Shown: positions 1-8,071 of the stretch, piece after piece | Layout of the letters: every line of letters starts with the position of its first letter | Position numbering within the stretch: position 1 is the first letter of the stretch | DNA from: CAYXRK01 sp964467615 | GTDB lineage: Bacteria; Hydrogenedentota; Hydrogenedentia; Hydrogenedentales; GCA-2746185 | Length of the DNA stretch: 22,345 bases | Reading direction: 5' to 3' | NCBI GenBank assembly: GCA_964467615.1 | Contig: CAYXRK010000068.1 | Location: 1 to 22,345, forward strand | Notes under the pieces: model-generated | What the model saw: only the letters and a program-made list of their open reading frames with translations | The model's database searches: none | What the model was told of the DNA's origin: nothing | Translations under genes and position numbers: made by a program

Positions 1-80
<80 letters not shown>

Positions 81-131
81 TAACGGCGCGATCATGGCCG
101 CACTTATCCAGCGAATTTTAGACTCAGAACA

Positions 132-563
132 CTAGGCGGACCCGCGAACCCCTTCAAGCAGCCGCGCGATATCCTCCGGAATCGCAATCGCCTTCTCAGA
201 GGCCTGGTCGATCCAGGCATGCACCGTGTGGCCATGGGCCGCGACGGTGTCCTCGCCGTGCAGGAACAACCCGTAGTCGAACCGCCAACTCCGCGTCCGC
301 GTTTCGGTGACGCGCATGCCGATGTCCAACCGTTGCGGGTAGCGGAGTTGCCGCAGGTAGGTACACGCCTGCGTCGCCAACACGGGCCCCTGGCCCCGCT
401 GCTCGTACGCGTCGAACAGCGGCTGCTCGTGAAACCAGGCCCTGCGCGCGTTCTCAAAATACGTAAAGTAGTCCGCATTGTTGACATGACCTCGCGCGTC
501 CATGTCGCGTGCGCGAACGTCAAAGGTCTGCCAATACGAAAAGTCCCGCCGCGATAACTCCAC
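132..563 (-). CDS. Acyl-CoA thioesterase, 4HBT (YbgC/FadM-like) family
   Basis: Predicted single-domain hotdog-fold thioesterase of 143 residues, the usual length for this family, which hydrolyses acyl-CoA thioesters in the cytoplasm. Near the N-terminus the family signature RDMDARGHVNNADYF is plain; Asp22 in the D-x-x-G-H-V-N-N motif matches the catalytic aspartate of 4-hydroxybenzoyl-CoA-type thioesterases. The rest follows the expected hotdog strand pattern (TYLRQLRYPQRLDIGMRV, then TRSWRFDYGLF). The start is GTG at 563, chosen because GAGGAGGAA (complement of 571-579) lies 7 bases upstream. No signal peptide. The gene is transcribed away from the acylase gene at 729 and shares a 165-bp intergenic region with it. 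The exact acyl substrate cannot be read from sequence. Confidence 0.9.
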   Translation of the reverse strand: MELSRRDFSYWQTFDVRARDMDARGHVNNADYFTYFENARRAWFHEQPLFDAYEQRGQGPVLATQACTYLRQLRYPQRLDIGMRVTETRTRSWRFDYGLFLHGEDTVAAHGHTVHAWIDQASEKAIAIPEDIARLLEGVRGSA

Positions 564-683
564 GCGCTATTTCCTCCTCAACACGGGCCGCAACTGTAGC
601 CACCCTTCGAGCCCGCTTCAACCGCCGGATGTTAGCCTTTGCGGCAATAGATTCGCCGATAGCCTTGCGGCCACGGCGCTCGC

Positions 684-689
684 TATACT
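684..689 (+). promoter_or_regulatory. Possible -10 element upstream of the secreted acylase gene
   Basis: TATACT lies 40 bases upstream of the ATG at 729, in the divergent region between the thioesterase and the acylase. No convincing -35 box sits 16-18 bp upstream (the TTGCGG at 665-670 is only 13 bp away), so this is a weak call based on the -10 hexamer and its position. Confidence 0.3.
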
Positions 690-728
690 GCCCGTTACTC
701 CATCAATTGATCTTGGAAGGAAGTCTTT

Positions 729-2822
729 ATGTTTCGCACGTTGTTCGTTGCATTGTTTGCGCTAGTCCTCGTGACTCCCGTATTTGCCGACGGGACCCCC
801 GGCAAAGTTACCATCTACCGCGACAACTGGGGCGTGCCCTACATTTTCGCGGCGACCGATGAAGACGCCGCGTTCGGCATGGGCTACGCGCAGGCGGAGG
901 ACCGGCTCGCGGACATGTACATCAACGTGCGCACCGCCTTGGGCCGCATGGCCGAGGCGTTCGGCAAAGAGCACGTCGAGAGCGACTATTTCGTGCGGGT
1001 CGCGCGGATCCCGGAGCGCTGCGAGAAATATTACGGCGAAGCGCCCGAGCACATCACGAAGATCAGCGACGCGTTCATCCGCGGAGTAAATAAGTACGAG
1101 GCCGATCACCCAGACAAGAAACCCGAATTCGCGCTCGAACTACAAGGGTGGCATCTGGGCGCGATCGGCCAGACGATGATCTCGCGGTGGCCGCTCGGGC
1201 AAATCCAGGACGAACTCAAGAACACGCAAAACTCGAAAGACTTCGGCTCGAACGAATGGTCCGTCGCGCCTAAGCGCACGGCGGATGGCCGCGCGATTCT
1301 ACTCACCGATCCCCACCTGACCTGGGAGGGCATGGCGGTCTTCTACGAAGCCAACGTCTGGGGCAAGGACCTCGATATGCACGGCTTCTTCCTCGTCGGT
1401 TCGCCCTTCGTCGCGCTCGGAAACAATGGCCACGTCGGCTGGGCGGCGACCACCGGCGGCCCGGACACGGCGGACGTTTATCAAATCACGCAAAATCCGC
1501 AGAGCCAACTCCAGTACGAGTACGACGGCGAATTTCGGCAAGCACAAATGAAGTTTCTTTCGATTCCCGTCAAGGGTGAAGCGCAGCCCGTTTCGCGCCC
1601 GGCGGGTTACACGCACCTCGGCCCGCTCTTCACCGAGCCCAAAGACGGCAAGGCCTTCGTCGGCGCGTCGCCCTATCTCGAGGAACGCCTCGGCATCACC
1701 GAACAGTTCTACGCGATGTGCAAGGCGAAAAACGCCGACGAGTTCTACGGCGCGCTCGCCATGAACCAATACATGGAGCAGAACATCATGTACGCCGACC
1801 GCAGCGGCACGATTGGCTACGTGCGCACCGGCCGCGTGCCCATTCGCCCCGAGGGATACGATTGGCTCAAGGCCGTTCCCGGCAATACGTCGAAGACCGC
1901 TTGGAAGGGCATTCACGACATCAAGGACTTGGTCCAAATTAAGGACCCCGCCCAGGGATATATGCAGAACTGCAACATCAGCCCGCAGTTCATGATGCTC
2001 GATTCACCCATGACGCCGGACAAATACCCCGCCTACATCTTCAACGTCTCGTGGGACACGCAAAACACCCGCGGCCAGCGCGCGCTCGATGTCCTCAGCG
2101 CGGACGACTCCGTCACCGTCGACGAGGCAAAGGCCCTCGCGCTGGACGTCCACGACGTCATGGCGCCCGCCTGGCACAAGGCGCTCGACGACGCCGTCGC
2201 TGCGGTCGGCGCTGAGAGAATGAAGGACGCGAAGTTTGCCGGCGCAGTCAAGACGCTGCTCGCCTGGGACGCCCAGTTCGTGAAGGACTCCAAGGCCGCG
2301 CCGATTGTGAAGTTTTGGCGCGATAAGGCCATTCCGAAAATCGACAACGACGCGCTACTCGCCAAGAAGCCCCTCTCAAAGGAAAATCAGGAGGCCCTAT
2401 TGCAGACATTGTACGATACCCTAACCGAGATGAACACCACCTACGGCAAAGACGTGACGTGGGGCGACATCTGGAAAGTTGGCCGCTCAGGCAAGATGTT
2501 TCCCGTGGACGGCGCGGTGCTCGGCAATGGCCGCAGCAACACGCGCACCTTGTTCAACGTGTCCACGAAGGAACTTAAGGATCAAAAAGGCGTCTATCTG
2601 GCGAACAGCGGTTCGATGTCCATTTGCCTCATGTTCTTCGCGAAAGACGGCATCGAGGCGTACACCTGCATTCCCTGGGGACAGAGCCTGGATCCGAACT
2701 CGCCGCATCACGTCGATCAAGGCGAGAAGCTCTACGCGAAGCGCCAGTTCAAGCAAGTCTGGATGTCCGAAGCCGCGCTAAAGCCGCACGTCGAATACAC
2801 GCTCGTGCTCGAAACCATGTGA
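729..2822 (+). CDS. Secreted penicillin acylase family Ntn hydrolase
   Basis: A 697-residue precursor of the penicillin acylase family (N-terminal nucleophile amidohydrolases that cleave amides such as beta-lactam side chains or acyl-homoserine lactones). Residues 1-20 form a Sec signal peptide ending VFA before DGTPGKV. The alpha-chain part carries the family hallmarks YRDNWGVPYIFA and GYAQAEDRL. The autoproteolytic site and nucleophile is Ser174 in FGSNEWSV, followed by LLTDPHLTW and GWAATTGGPDTADVY, as expected at the start of the beta chain. GYMQNCNI and the C-terminal NGRSNTRTL are also typical. The start is supported by GGAAGG at 715-720. The kinase gene follows after 26 bases, so the two are probably co-transcribed. 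It is a paralogue of the lipoprotein acylase at 14091-16382. Substrate unknown; the family call is firm. Confidence 0.92.
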   Translation: MFRTLFVALFALVLVTPVFADGTPGKVTIYRDNWGVPYIFAATDEDAAFGMGYAQAEDRLADMYINVRTALGRMAEAFGKEHVESDYFVRVARIPERCEKYYGEAPEHITKISDAFIRGVNKYEADHPDKKPEFALELQGWHLGAIGQTMISRWPLGQIQDELKNTQNSKDFGSNEWSVAPKRTADGRAILLTDPHLTWEGMAVFYEANVWGKDLDMHGFFLVGSPFVALGNNGHVGWAATTGGPDTADVYQITQNPQSQLQYEYDGEFRQAQMKFLSIPVKGEAQPVSRPAGYTHLGPLFTEPKDGKAFVGASPYLEERLGITEQFYAMCKAKNADEFYGALAMNQYMEQNIMYADRSGTIGYVRTGRVPIRPEGYDWLKAVPGNTSKTAWKGIHDIKDLVQIKDPAQGYMQNCNISPQFMMLDSPMTPDKYPAYIFNVSWDTQNTRGQRALDVLSADDSVTVDEAKALALDVHDVMAPAWHKALDDAVAAVGAERMKDAKFAGAVKTLLAWDAQFVKDSKAAPIVKFWRDKAIPKIDNDALLAKKPLSKENQEALLQTLYDTLTEMNTTYGKDVTWGDIWKVGRSGKMFPVDGAVLGNGRSNTRTLFNVSTKELKDQKGVYLANSGSMSICLMFFAKDGIEAYTCIPWGQSLDPNSPHHVDQGEKLYAKRQFKQVWMSEAALKPHVEYTLVLETM

Positions 2823-2848
2823 TGGCCTCGAGCTAGAGGAGTAACCGC

Positions 2849-3871
2849 TTGGCCGAAGCCGTCAAGGGCGCGGACGCTCTCGTTAACGTCATCCGCGAAC
2901 ATTATGACGTCGGCGGCGTGCAGCCCCCGGAGTATGTCGCGCTTGCGCACCAGCGTCGTCATCAAAAGCTGGTCGTCCAAACGGGCAAAGGCAAGTTCCT
3001 GATCAAGACCTACAAGAAGGACCCGCGCACACTCGACACGCTGCGTTTTCAGCACCGCCTTTCCGAGCACCTCTTCGCCAATGGCCTGCCCGTCGCCCGC
3101 ATTCTTCCCGCGCGCGACGGCAAACGCATCGTGGAAGGCGAAGCCTGGGCCCTCGAACTCCAGCAATTCATCGAGGGCAAACCCATGGCCGTCACCGGCC
3201 AGACCCTGGTCACGTCGGCGCGCGCCCTCGGCAAGTTCCACCAAGTCTGCCGCGAATTTCCCCGGCCCGACCGCGACACGCGCAAGTGGCGCTTTAGCGA
3301 GGTACCGAGAAAGACCTTCGCAAGTCTCTACGAACGCGCACGCGAACTGGGCGCGGGCGGCGAAGTCGACAAACATTGCAACACCATCGCGATTTTTCTA
3401 CGCGACGCATCGAACGCGCTGAGCTTCGAGCATCGCGATATGTTCGAGACCGGCCTTATCCACGGCGACTGGCATGCCGGAAACCTCTTCTTCCGCGGAG
3501 AGCAACTCGTCGCGATTCTCGATCTCGAATTTGCCGGCGACGGTTGCTATCTGGAAGACCTCTCCTATGCGCTGTCCAACCTCTGCGTCCGGACCGCGAC
3601 GGACACCAATCGCCTCGAGCGCCGCGCAGACCTTCTACTCGATCACTACCAGCTTCACCGATCGTTGACCCCCGCCGAGGAACGCGCCCTCTACTTTGCA
3701 GTCGGCGTTAAACACGTCGCTACCGTCGCCTATCAGACCGAACAGATGGACGGCACCGTCGCCGGGCACACGGCCGCCGACTGGATGTCGATCCTCGCCA
3801 CGCAATGCGCCTGGCTCGGCGAGCGCGCCCAAGCCATCCGCAGTGGCGGCGAATGGACGGGCTTGGTCTGA
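2849..3871 (+). CDS. APH-type aminoglycoside/homoserine kinase-like phosphotransferase
   Basis: A cytoplasmic protein of 340 residues with the protein-kinase-like fold of the APH (phosphotransferase enzyme) family, which moves phosphate from ATP to a small-molecule hydroxyl. The N-lobe has the ATP-lysine strand KFLIKTYKK. The catalytic loop is LIHGDWHAGNLFF, with Asp207 as predicted catalytic base and Asn212, and the metal-binding DFG-equivalent is ILDLEFAG with Asp225. The start is TTG at 2849, chosen for AGAGGA at 2835-2840, 8 bases upstream. It follows the acylase by 26 bases and probably shares its transcript. A link between a periplasmic acylase and a cytoplasmic kinase would fit phosphorylation of an imported hydrolysis product, but this is inference. 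The substrate class (amino sugar, homoserine, choline or other) cannot be decided here. Confidence 0.85.
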   Translation: MAEAVKGADALVNVIREHYDVGGVQPPEYVALAHQRRHQKLVVQTGKGKFLIKTYKKDPRTLDTLRFQHRLSEHLFANGLPVARILPARDGKRIVEGEAWALELQQFIEGKPMAVTGQTLVTSARALGKFHQVCREFPRPDRDTRKWRFSEVPRKTFASLYERARELGAGGEVDKHCNTIAIFLRDASNALSFEHRDMFETGLIHGDWHAGNLFFRGEQLVAILDLEFAGDGCYLEDLSYALSNLCVRTATDTNRLERRADLLLDHYQLHRSLTPAEERALYFAVGVKHVATVAYQTEQMDGTVAGHTAADWMSILATQCAWLGERAQAIRSGGEWTGLV

Positions 3872-3930
3872 ATCGTTTTCGCGTAGTGCGCCATTTCACA
3901 AATACGATGACGTACCACCAGTGCGGTTTT

Positions 3931-3957
3931 TGGAGTGCGGCCGCTTGCCGCCGCTGA
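3931..3957. repeat. Small REP-like hairpin in intergenic region
   Basis: The 122-bp gap between the kinase and transporter genes contains TGGAGTGCGGC followed by CGCTTGCCGCCGCT. GCGGC at 3937-3941 pairs with GCCGC at 3947-3951 around the loop CGCTT. It is not followed by a T-tract, so it is not an intrinsic terminator. Its layout (short GC stem, pyrimidine-rich loop, intergenic) resembles the hairpins at 7452-7471 and 10631-10696. Confidence 0.45.
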
Positions 3958-3993
3958 CACTGCGCGAGCGAACGAATAGGAGTCTGACGACGC

Positions 3994-5349
3994 ATGTCCG
4001 CTAGCTTGACGCCGCTTTCGCCCGAACAGCGCATGTGGCGTTGGAAGGTCCTGATTTCAACGTACTTCGCGTACGCCGGGTTCTATCTGGTCCGCAAGGT
4101 CTTCACGATCTGCAAGAGCACGCTCGCGAAGCCCATCGAAGAGGGCGGATTCGGAATGGGCTTCGACCAGGTGGCGAACATTTGGACCGCATACCTCGTC
4201 GCCTACATGCTCGGGCAATTCGTGAACAGTTTCATCGGGCGTAAGTACGGTCCGCGCGTGTTGCTCCTCGGCGGGCTCGGCCTGTCAATCGTGTGTAACG
4301 TAATTTTCGGGTTCGCAAACTCGTATCACACGTTCTTCCTCTTCATGTTCTTCAACGGCATCGTCCAGGCCGCCGGCTGGCCGGGGTGCGTCGGCAGCGT
4401 CGCGCAATGGCTGCGCAAGAACGACCGCGGAACCATCATGGGAATTTGGTCGACGAACTACCAGATCGGCAACATCGCCGTCAAGATGATCGGCGGCTTC
4501 CTGCTCGGCCACTACTCCACGGTGTACAGCGGCGTCTACGGCGTGCGCTACGCCTTCTGGGGCTGCACGGTAATGGCCTTCGCGGTGTGGTGGCTCGTCT
4601 ATTTCTGGCAACGCACCAGCCCGAAGGACGTAGGGCTGGACGCTATCGTCCACAACGAAGCGCACGCCGATAAGTCCGTCGAGGCGACCGACGCGGAAAG
4701 CGTGACCTTCTCGGAATTTCTGAAGCTGTTCCTCAACCCCGTCGTGCCCATGATGGGCCTCGGATATTTCTGCATAAAGTTCCTTCGCTACGCCCTCGAT
4801 TCATGGCTGCCCACCTTCCTCGATCTCCAAGGTATGAACGTCGATTCGGCCGCGTACTACTCGTCGATCTTTGACTGGACCGGTTTCGTCGGGGCAATCG
4901 TTACCGGCGTCGCGTTGGATCGCATGTTTCGCGGGCGGTGGGACCGCGTGTGCCTGGTCCTGGGCGTCGGCCTAGTCTTCGGCTACGTCGCTGTGACGCG
5001 CTTCGGCGGAAATCCATACACACTATCGTTCCTCTTCGGGTTCGTTGGGTTTATGCTGTACGGGATCGACACGCTGTTGAACGGCGCGGCCGCGGTGGTC
5101 GTGGCCGGCGAGCGCAACGCCGTCGCGGTGACCGGCCTCATCAACGGAATCGGCAGCATCGGGCCAATCGTGCAGGAGCAAGTCATCGGACGCCTCATCA
5201 GCGGCGAAGCGCCGGCGGACGCAATTCACAATTCCAACCTTTTGGGGCTCAGCATGAGCATTACGTATCTCCTCCTCATGGCCCTGATCGTGGTGCAGAC
5301 CTCGCGCCGTCACCGCCGCTATGCGAGCAGACTCCAAGGCGCGGCATGA
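3994..5349 (+). CDS. MFS transporter, organophosphate:Pi antiporter (GlpT/UhpT-like) family
   Basis: A 451-residue inner-membrane protein with about 12 hydrophobic segments, the normal length for the OPA branch of the major facilitator superfamily. OPA members exchange sugar or glycerol phosphates for phosphate. The OPA signature is well kept: GWPGCVGSVAQWL, then RGTIMGIWSTNYQIGN. Arg34 in FYLVRK and Arg265 in FLRYALDSWLP correspond to the two phosphate-binding arginines of GlpT (its LRYGVLDW motif), which supports an organophosphate substrate. The start ATG has AGGAG at 3978-3982. It is the first gene of an operon: its stop TGA (5347-5349) overlaps the ATG of the reductase gene (5346-5348), so the two are translationally coupled. 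The precise substrate is not visible. Confidence 0.88.
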   Translation: MSASLTPLSPEQRMWRWKVLISTYFAYAGFYLVRKVFTICKSTLAKPIEEGGFGMGFDQVANIWTAYLVAYMLGQFVNSFIGRKYGPRVLLLGGLGLSIVCNVIFGFANSYHTFFLFMFFNGIVQAAGWPGCVGSVAQWLRKNDRGTIMGIWSTNYQIGNIAVKMIGGFLLGHYSTVYSGVYGVRYAFWGCTVMAFAVWWLVYFWQRTSPKDVGLDAIVHNEAHADKSVEATDAESVTFSEFLKLFLNPVVPMMGLGYFCIKFLRYALDSWLPTFLDLQGMNVDSAAYYSSIFDWTGFVGAIVTGVALDRMFRGRWDRVCLVLGVGLVFGYVAVTRFGGNPYTLSFLFGFVGFMLYGIDTLLNGAAAVVVAGERNAVAVTGLINGIGSIGPIVQEQVIGRLISGEAPADAIHNSNLLGLSMSITYLLLMALIVVQTSRRHRRYASRLQGAA

Positions 5350-6236
5350 AGCGGCTCTGGGTGACTGGTTGCGGCGGCTTCGTCGGCAGCCACGTAGTGC
5401 GTCTGGCGGACGCCTCGTTCGAGGTGCACGGCATTTCGCGCCGGGCCTTTCCCGCGGTGCGCAAAGACGCGCACTATCATGTCCTCGACCTCACGAGCGA
5501 GCTCGCGGTCGCGGCGCTGTTCACCGCGCGCGCACCCGATGTAGTCATTCACTGCGCCGCCTACGCCGACATCGACTTTTGCCAGCGCAATCGCACCGAA
5601 GCCGAAGCGGTGAACGTCACACTCGTTGAACGTTTGACCGATCACTGCCGCGAACAAGGCGCACGCCTGATCCATTGTTCCACCGATAACGTTTTCGACG
5701 GAAGGAGTGGCCCGTGCAGCGAAACTGATGGCCCCAGTCCGGTCAATTTTTACGGCGAAACAAAAGTCCGCGCCGAACAAATCGTCTCCAAGCTGCCCAA
5801 CCACGTGATCGCGCGCGTGGCGCTGGTGATGGGAATCCCCGCGCTGAGTGCGGGCAATTCGTTTCTCGCCAAGTTGATCGCGAACGCGAAGACCGGCGCG
5901 CCCACCCCCTTTCCGGAAAACGAAGTACGCTCGCCGATCGACGTCGTCACGCTGGCGCTCGCGCTTCTCGAATTGGCCGACCGCGCCGAGACAGGCATCA
6001 TTCATCTCGCGGGCAACTCGCGGCTCAACCGCTACGAGATGGGTCTCCAACTCGCCGCCGAACTCGGCATTTCTTCGGAGTTGATCCGGCCTATCGACTC
6101 GAACGCGATGGAAGGCCGCGCGCCGCGCCCGATCAACGTTTCGCTCGACAACTCCAAAGCGCGTTCCCTCCTCACAACACCCATGCGCAACCTCGCCGAA
6201 GGACTGCGCCTAGTCCGACAACACAAGGAGTCCTAG
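5346..6236 (+). CDS. RmlD-like NAD(P)-dependent sugar reductase (extended SDR)
   Basis: A 296-residue Rossmann-fold enzyme of the dTDP-4-dehydrorhamnose reductase (RmlD-substrate-binding) branch of extended SDRs. The N-terminal nucleotide motif is TGCGGFVGSH (Gly8, Gly11, Gly14). IHCAAYADIDFCQ and the strand HCSTDNVFDG (usually STDYVFDG) follow, then the catalytic pair Tyr136 and Lys140 in FYGETKVRAE. The expected role is reduction of a nucleotide-linked keto-sugar, or a related cofactor-linked reduction. I chose ATG at 5346 because it forms the ATGA overlap with the transporter stop and begins exactly at the Rossmann strand MKRLWVTG; the same frame is open back to 4938, but that part lies within the transporter gene. 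The aminotransferase follows after 4 bases, making a three-gene operon. The exact sugar is not known. Confidence 0.87.
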   Translation: MKRLWVTGCGGFVGSHVVRLADASFEVHGISRRAFPAVRKDAHYHVLDLTSELAVAALFTARAPDVVIHCAAYADIDFCQRNRTEAEAVNVTLVERLTDHCREQGARLIHCSTDNVFDGRSGPCSETDGPSPVNFYGETKVRAEQIVSKLPNHVIARVALVMGIPALSAGNSFLAKLIANAKTGAPTPFPENEVRSPIDVVTLALALLELADRAETGIIHLAGNSRLNRYEMGLQLAAELGISSELIRPIDSNAMEGRAPRPINVSLDNSKARSLLTTPMRNLAEGLRLVRQHKES

Positions 6237-6240
6237 TCCC

Positions 6241-7434
6241 GTGGCCACGATCAAACACGACCTTGTCATTCAATTCGGAAGCGAATACGGCGTGGAAGAA
6301 GAGCAGGCCGTCCTCGAAGTCCTGCGCAGGGGTGCGCCTACCAGCGGCAACGAGTGCATCGCCTTCGAACAAGAATTCGCGGCGTACTGCGGCGCGGCCC
6401 ACGCCCGCGTCGTCAGCAACGGCACCGCCGCCCTCTTCCTGTCCATGGTCGCCCTCGGGATCAAACCCGGCGACCGCGTCATCACTACGCCGCTCACTTG
6501 GATCGCCACCGCCGCCGCGCCCGTCACACTTGGAGCGGAGATCGATTTCGTCGACGTGGACCCCGTCACCTTCAATATCGATCCCGCCCAAATCGGGGCC
6601 GCCATCACGCCCCGGACCAAAGCGATCCTGCCCGTCCATCTCTACGGACAATGCTGCGACATGGACGCCATTCTCGCGATCGGTCAACGCCACGGCATCG
6701 CCGTCGTCGAAGACGCCTGCCACGCCGTCGGCGGCTCGTATCGCGGCCGTAAGGCGGGCTCGATGGGCGCGCTGGGCTGTTTCAGTTTTCACGAACAGAA
6801 GAATATGTCCACCCTCGGCGAAGGCGGCATGGTGCTGACCAACGACCCCGCGCTGTTCGAGCGCATCGCGCTGTACCGGTCGCACTGCACGCGGGTCTAC
6901 GGCAAGAGCACGAAGTATTGTTCGCTCGATGAGGAAGCCGTTCCGCAAGGCAAGCGCTTCTGGTGGCAAGACTTCGACGACTGCGGCTACAACTTTCGCA
7001 TGACCGACATCCAAGCCGCCGTCGGCCGCGTCCAGCTTCGCAAACTCGATGCGCTCAATGATCGACGCCGCGCAAACGCCGCGTACCTCACCGCAGGCCT
7101 GCAAGGCATGCCGGGAGTGACCCTCCCCACGGAAACAGAGGGCGTCCACCACGTCTATCACCTGTACCCCATCGCACTCGACCCGGCCACTTTCGGCATG
7201 ATCAAAGAAGATTTCGTGTACGCCATGCTCGAAGAGCGCGGCGTCAAAGTGGGCACGCACTACATCCCGCTGCATTGGTCGACCGCGTTTCAACGCCGCG
7301 GCTACCGGCGCGGCCAGTTCCCCAACGCCGAGCGCGCCATGGAGCGCGTGGTAACGCTGCCCATCAATCCGCGCATGGATCGCGCCGCGCTCGATTACCT
7401 CATCGACAGCGTGAAAATACTCGCCAATAGATAG
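6241..7434 (+). CDS. DegT/DnrJ/EryC1/StrS family PLP aminotransferase
   Basis: A 397-residue PLP-dependent aminotransferase of the sugar-aminotransferase family, which typically transfers an amino group from glutamate to a nucleotide-linked keto-sugar. Visible hallmarks are RRGAPTSGNE near the N-terminus, SNGTAALFLSM, ITTPLTWIATAAA, the Asp motif VVEDACHAVGG, and the Schiff-base lysine Lys187 in FSFHEQKNMSTLGEGGM. NFRMTDIQAAVG near residue 255 is also typical. The start is GTG at 6241, supported by AAGGAG at 6225-6230, which lies inside the end of the reductase gene. A keto-sugar reductase and a sugar aminotransferase behind an organophosphate transporter suggest amino-sugar or polysaccharide precursor synthesis. 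No glycosyltransferase is present in the window, so the end product is open. Confidence 0.92.
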   Translation: MATIKHDLVIQFGSEYGVEEEQAVLEVLRRGAPTSGNECIAFEQEFAAYCGAAHARVVSNGTAALFLSMVALGIKPGDRVITTPLTWIATAAAPVTLGAEIDFVDVDPVTFNIDPAQIGAAITPRTKAILPVHLYGQCCDMDAILAIGQRHGIAVVEDACHAVGGSYRGRKAGSMGALGCFSFHEQKNMSTLGEGGMVLTNDPALFERIALYRSHCTRVYGKSTKYCSLDEEAVPQGKRFWWQDFDDCGYNFRMTDIQAAVGRVQLRKLDALNDRRRANAAYLTAGLQGMPGVTLPTETEGVHHVYHLYPIALDPATFGMIKEDFVYAMLEERGVKVGTHYIPLHWSTAFQRRGYRRGQFPNAERAMERVVTLPINPRMDRAALDYLIDSVKILANR

Positions 7435-7451
7435 CGTCCACCCAAAAGGAG

Positions 7452-7471
7452 GCCGGACGTCCTCGTCCGGC
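7452..7471. repeat. REP-like GC hairpin after the aminotransferase
   Basis: A perfect 7-bp stem GCCGGAC (7452-7458) and GTCCGGC (7465-7471) encloses the loop GTCCTC, 18 bases after the aminotransferase stop. It has no T-tract, so it is at best a weak transcript end. The core GGACGTCCTCG resembles the core AGACGCCCTCG of the direct repeat at 10631-10696. Confidence 0.6.
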
Positions 7472-7561
7472 AACAACTCGCATCGCCCAATTTGCGCCGA
7501 TGTCACACAAACGCTACGCTGTCCGTCTCTACTTCAGCACGCCAACAAGGAGATTCCGCCC

Positions 7562-7987
7562 ATGAAAACCAAGACCTTCCTACTCGCAATTGCTGTCGCT
7601 GCACTCTGCGCCGGAATGTTCGCCGCCGGGCGCGTGACCGCCGCGTCCATGCCCACGGTCAAGCAAGTCCTCACTCAACCCTTGGCCGAGGTCGAGGGCA
7701 AGGAGGTCCGCATCCTCGACCTCGAATTCGGCCCCGGTGCCGATTCCCCGCCCCATCACCACCCCGGCGAAACCTTCGTGTTCGTGACCCAGGGCGAACT
7801 GGTGACGGTAATCGACGACGGCCCGGCGCAGACGAACGAAGCCGGCACGGTTTTCCACGAGCCGCCCCGGTCATTACACGCGTCGTCCAGAAATCCAAGC
7901 GCGACCGAAACCGCCCACGCCATAGCATTCATGATCATCGACAAAGACCAGCCAACGACGCTCCCCGGTGCGCACAAACACGAGTAG
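7562..7987 (+). CDS. Exported small cupin-domain protein
   Basis: A 141-residue protein with an N-terminal signal peptide (residues 1 to about 28, ending VTAASMP) and one cupin barrel. Cupin motif 1 is PPHHHPGETFVFVTQGEL, with His65, His67 and a following Glu as likely metal ligands. Motif 2 is reduced to EPPRSLHASS with His106. Many cupins of this size bind a divalent metal and act as sensors, isomerases or dioxygenases; this one is predicted periplasmic, and its function cannot be assigned. AAGGAG at 7547-7552, 9 bases upstream, supports the ATG. It stands alone: a hairpin separates it from the operon before it, and 84 bases separate it from the peptidase gene after it. Confidence 0.85.
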   Translation: MKTKTFLLAIAVAALCAGMFAAGRVTAASMPTVKQVLTQPLAEVEGKEVRILDLEFGPGADSPPHHHPGETFVFVTQGELVTVIDDGPAQTNEAGTVFHEPPRSLHASSRNPSATETAHAIAFMIIDKDQPTTLPGAHKHE

Positions 7988-8071
7988 CGCCCTGCTCGAA
8001 ATCGAAAAAGCGCAACTGCTGGTATAGATCGAGTATCCTATGCCCAACGGGAAGGGTATGGGAGAAAGAAT

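Noticed and set aside
4938..5345. Upstream extension of the RmlD-like reductase frame
   Set aside because: It lies inside the transporter gene in another frame and is Arg-rich; the ATG at 5346 overlaps the stop codon (ATGA) and begins at the Rossmann fold.
6172..7506. A 444-codon open frame on the minus strand, opposite the aminotransferase gene
   Set aside because: It mirrors a gene with all PLP-aminotransferase motifs; long antisense frames are usual in GC-rich DNA and its product shows low-complexity Asp/Gly/Val/Arg composition with no family match.
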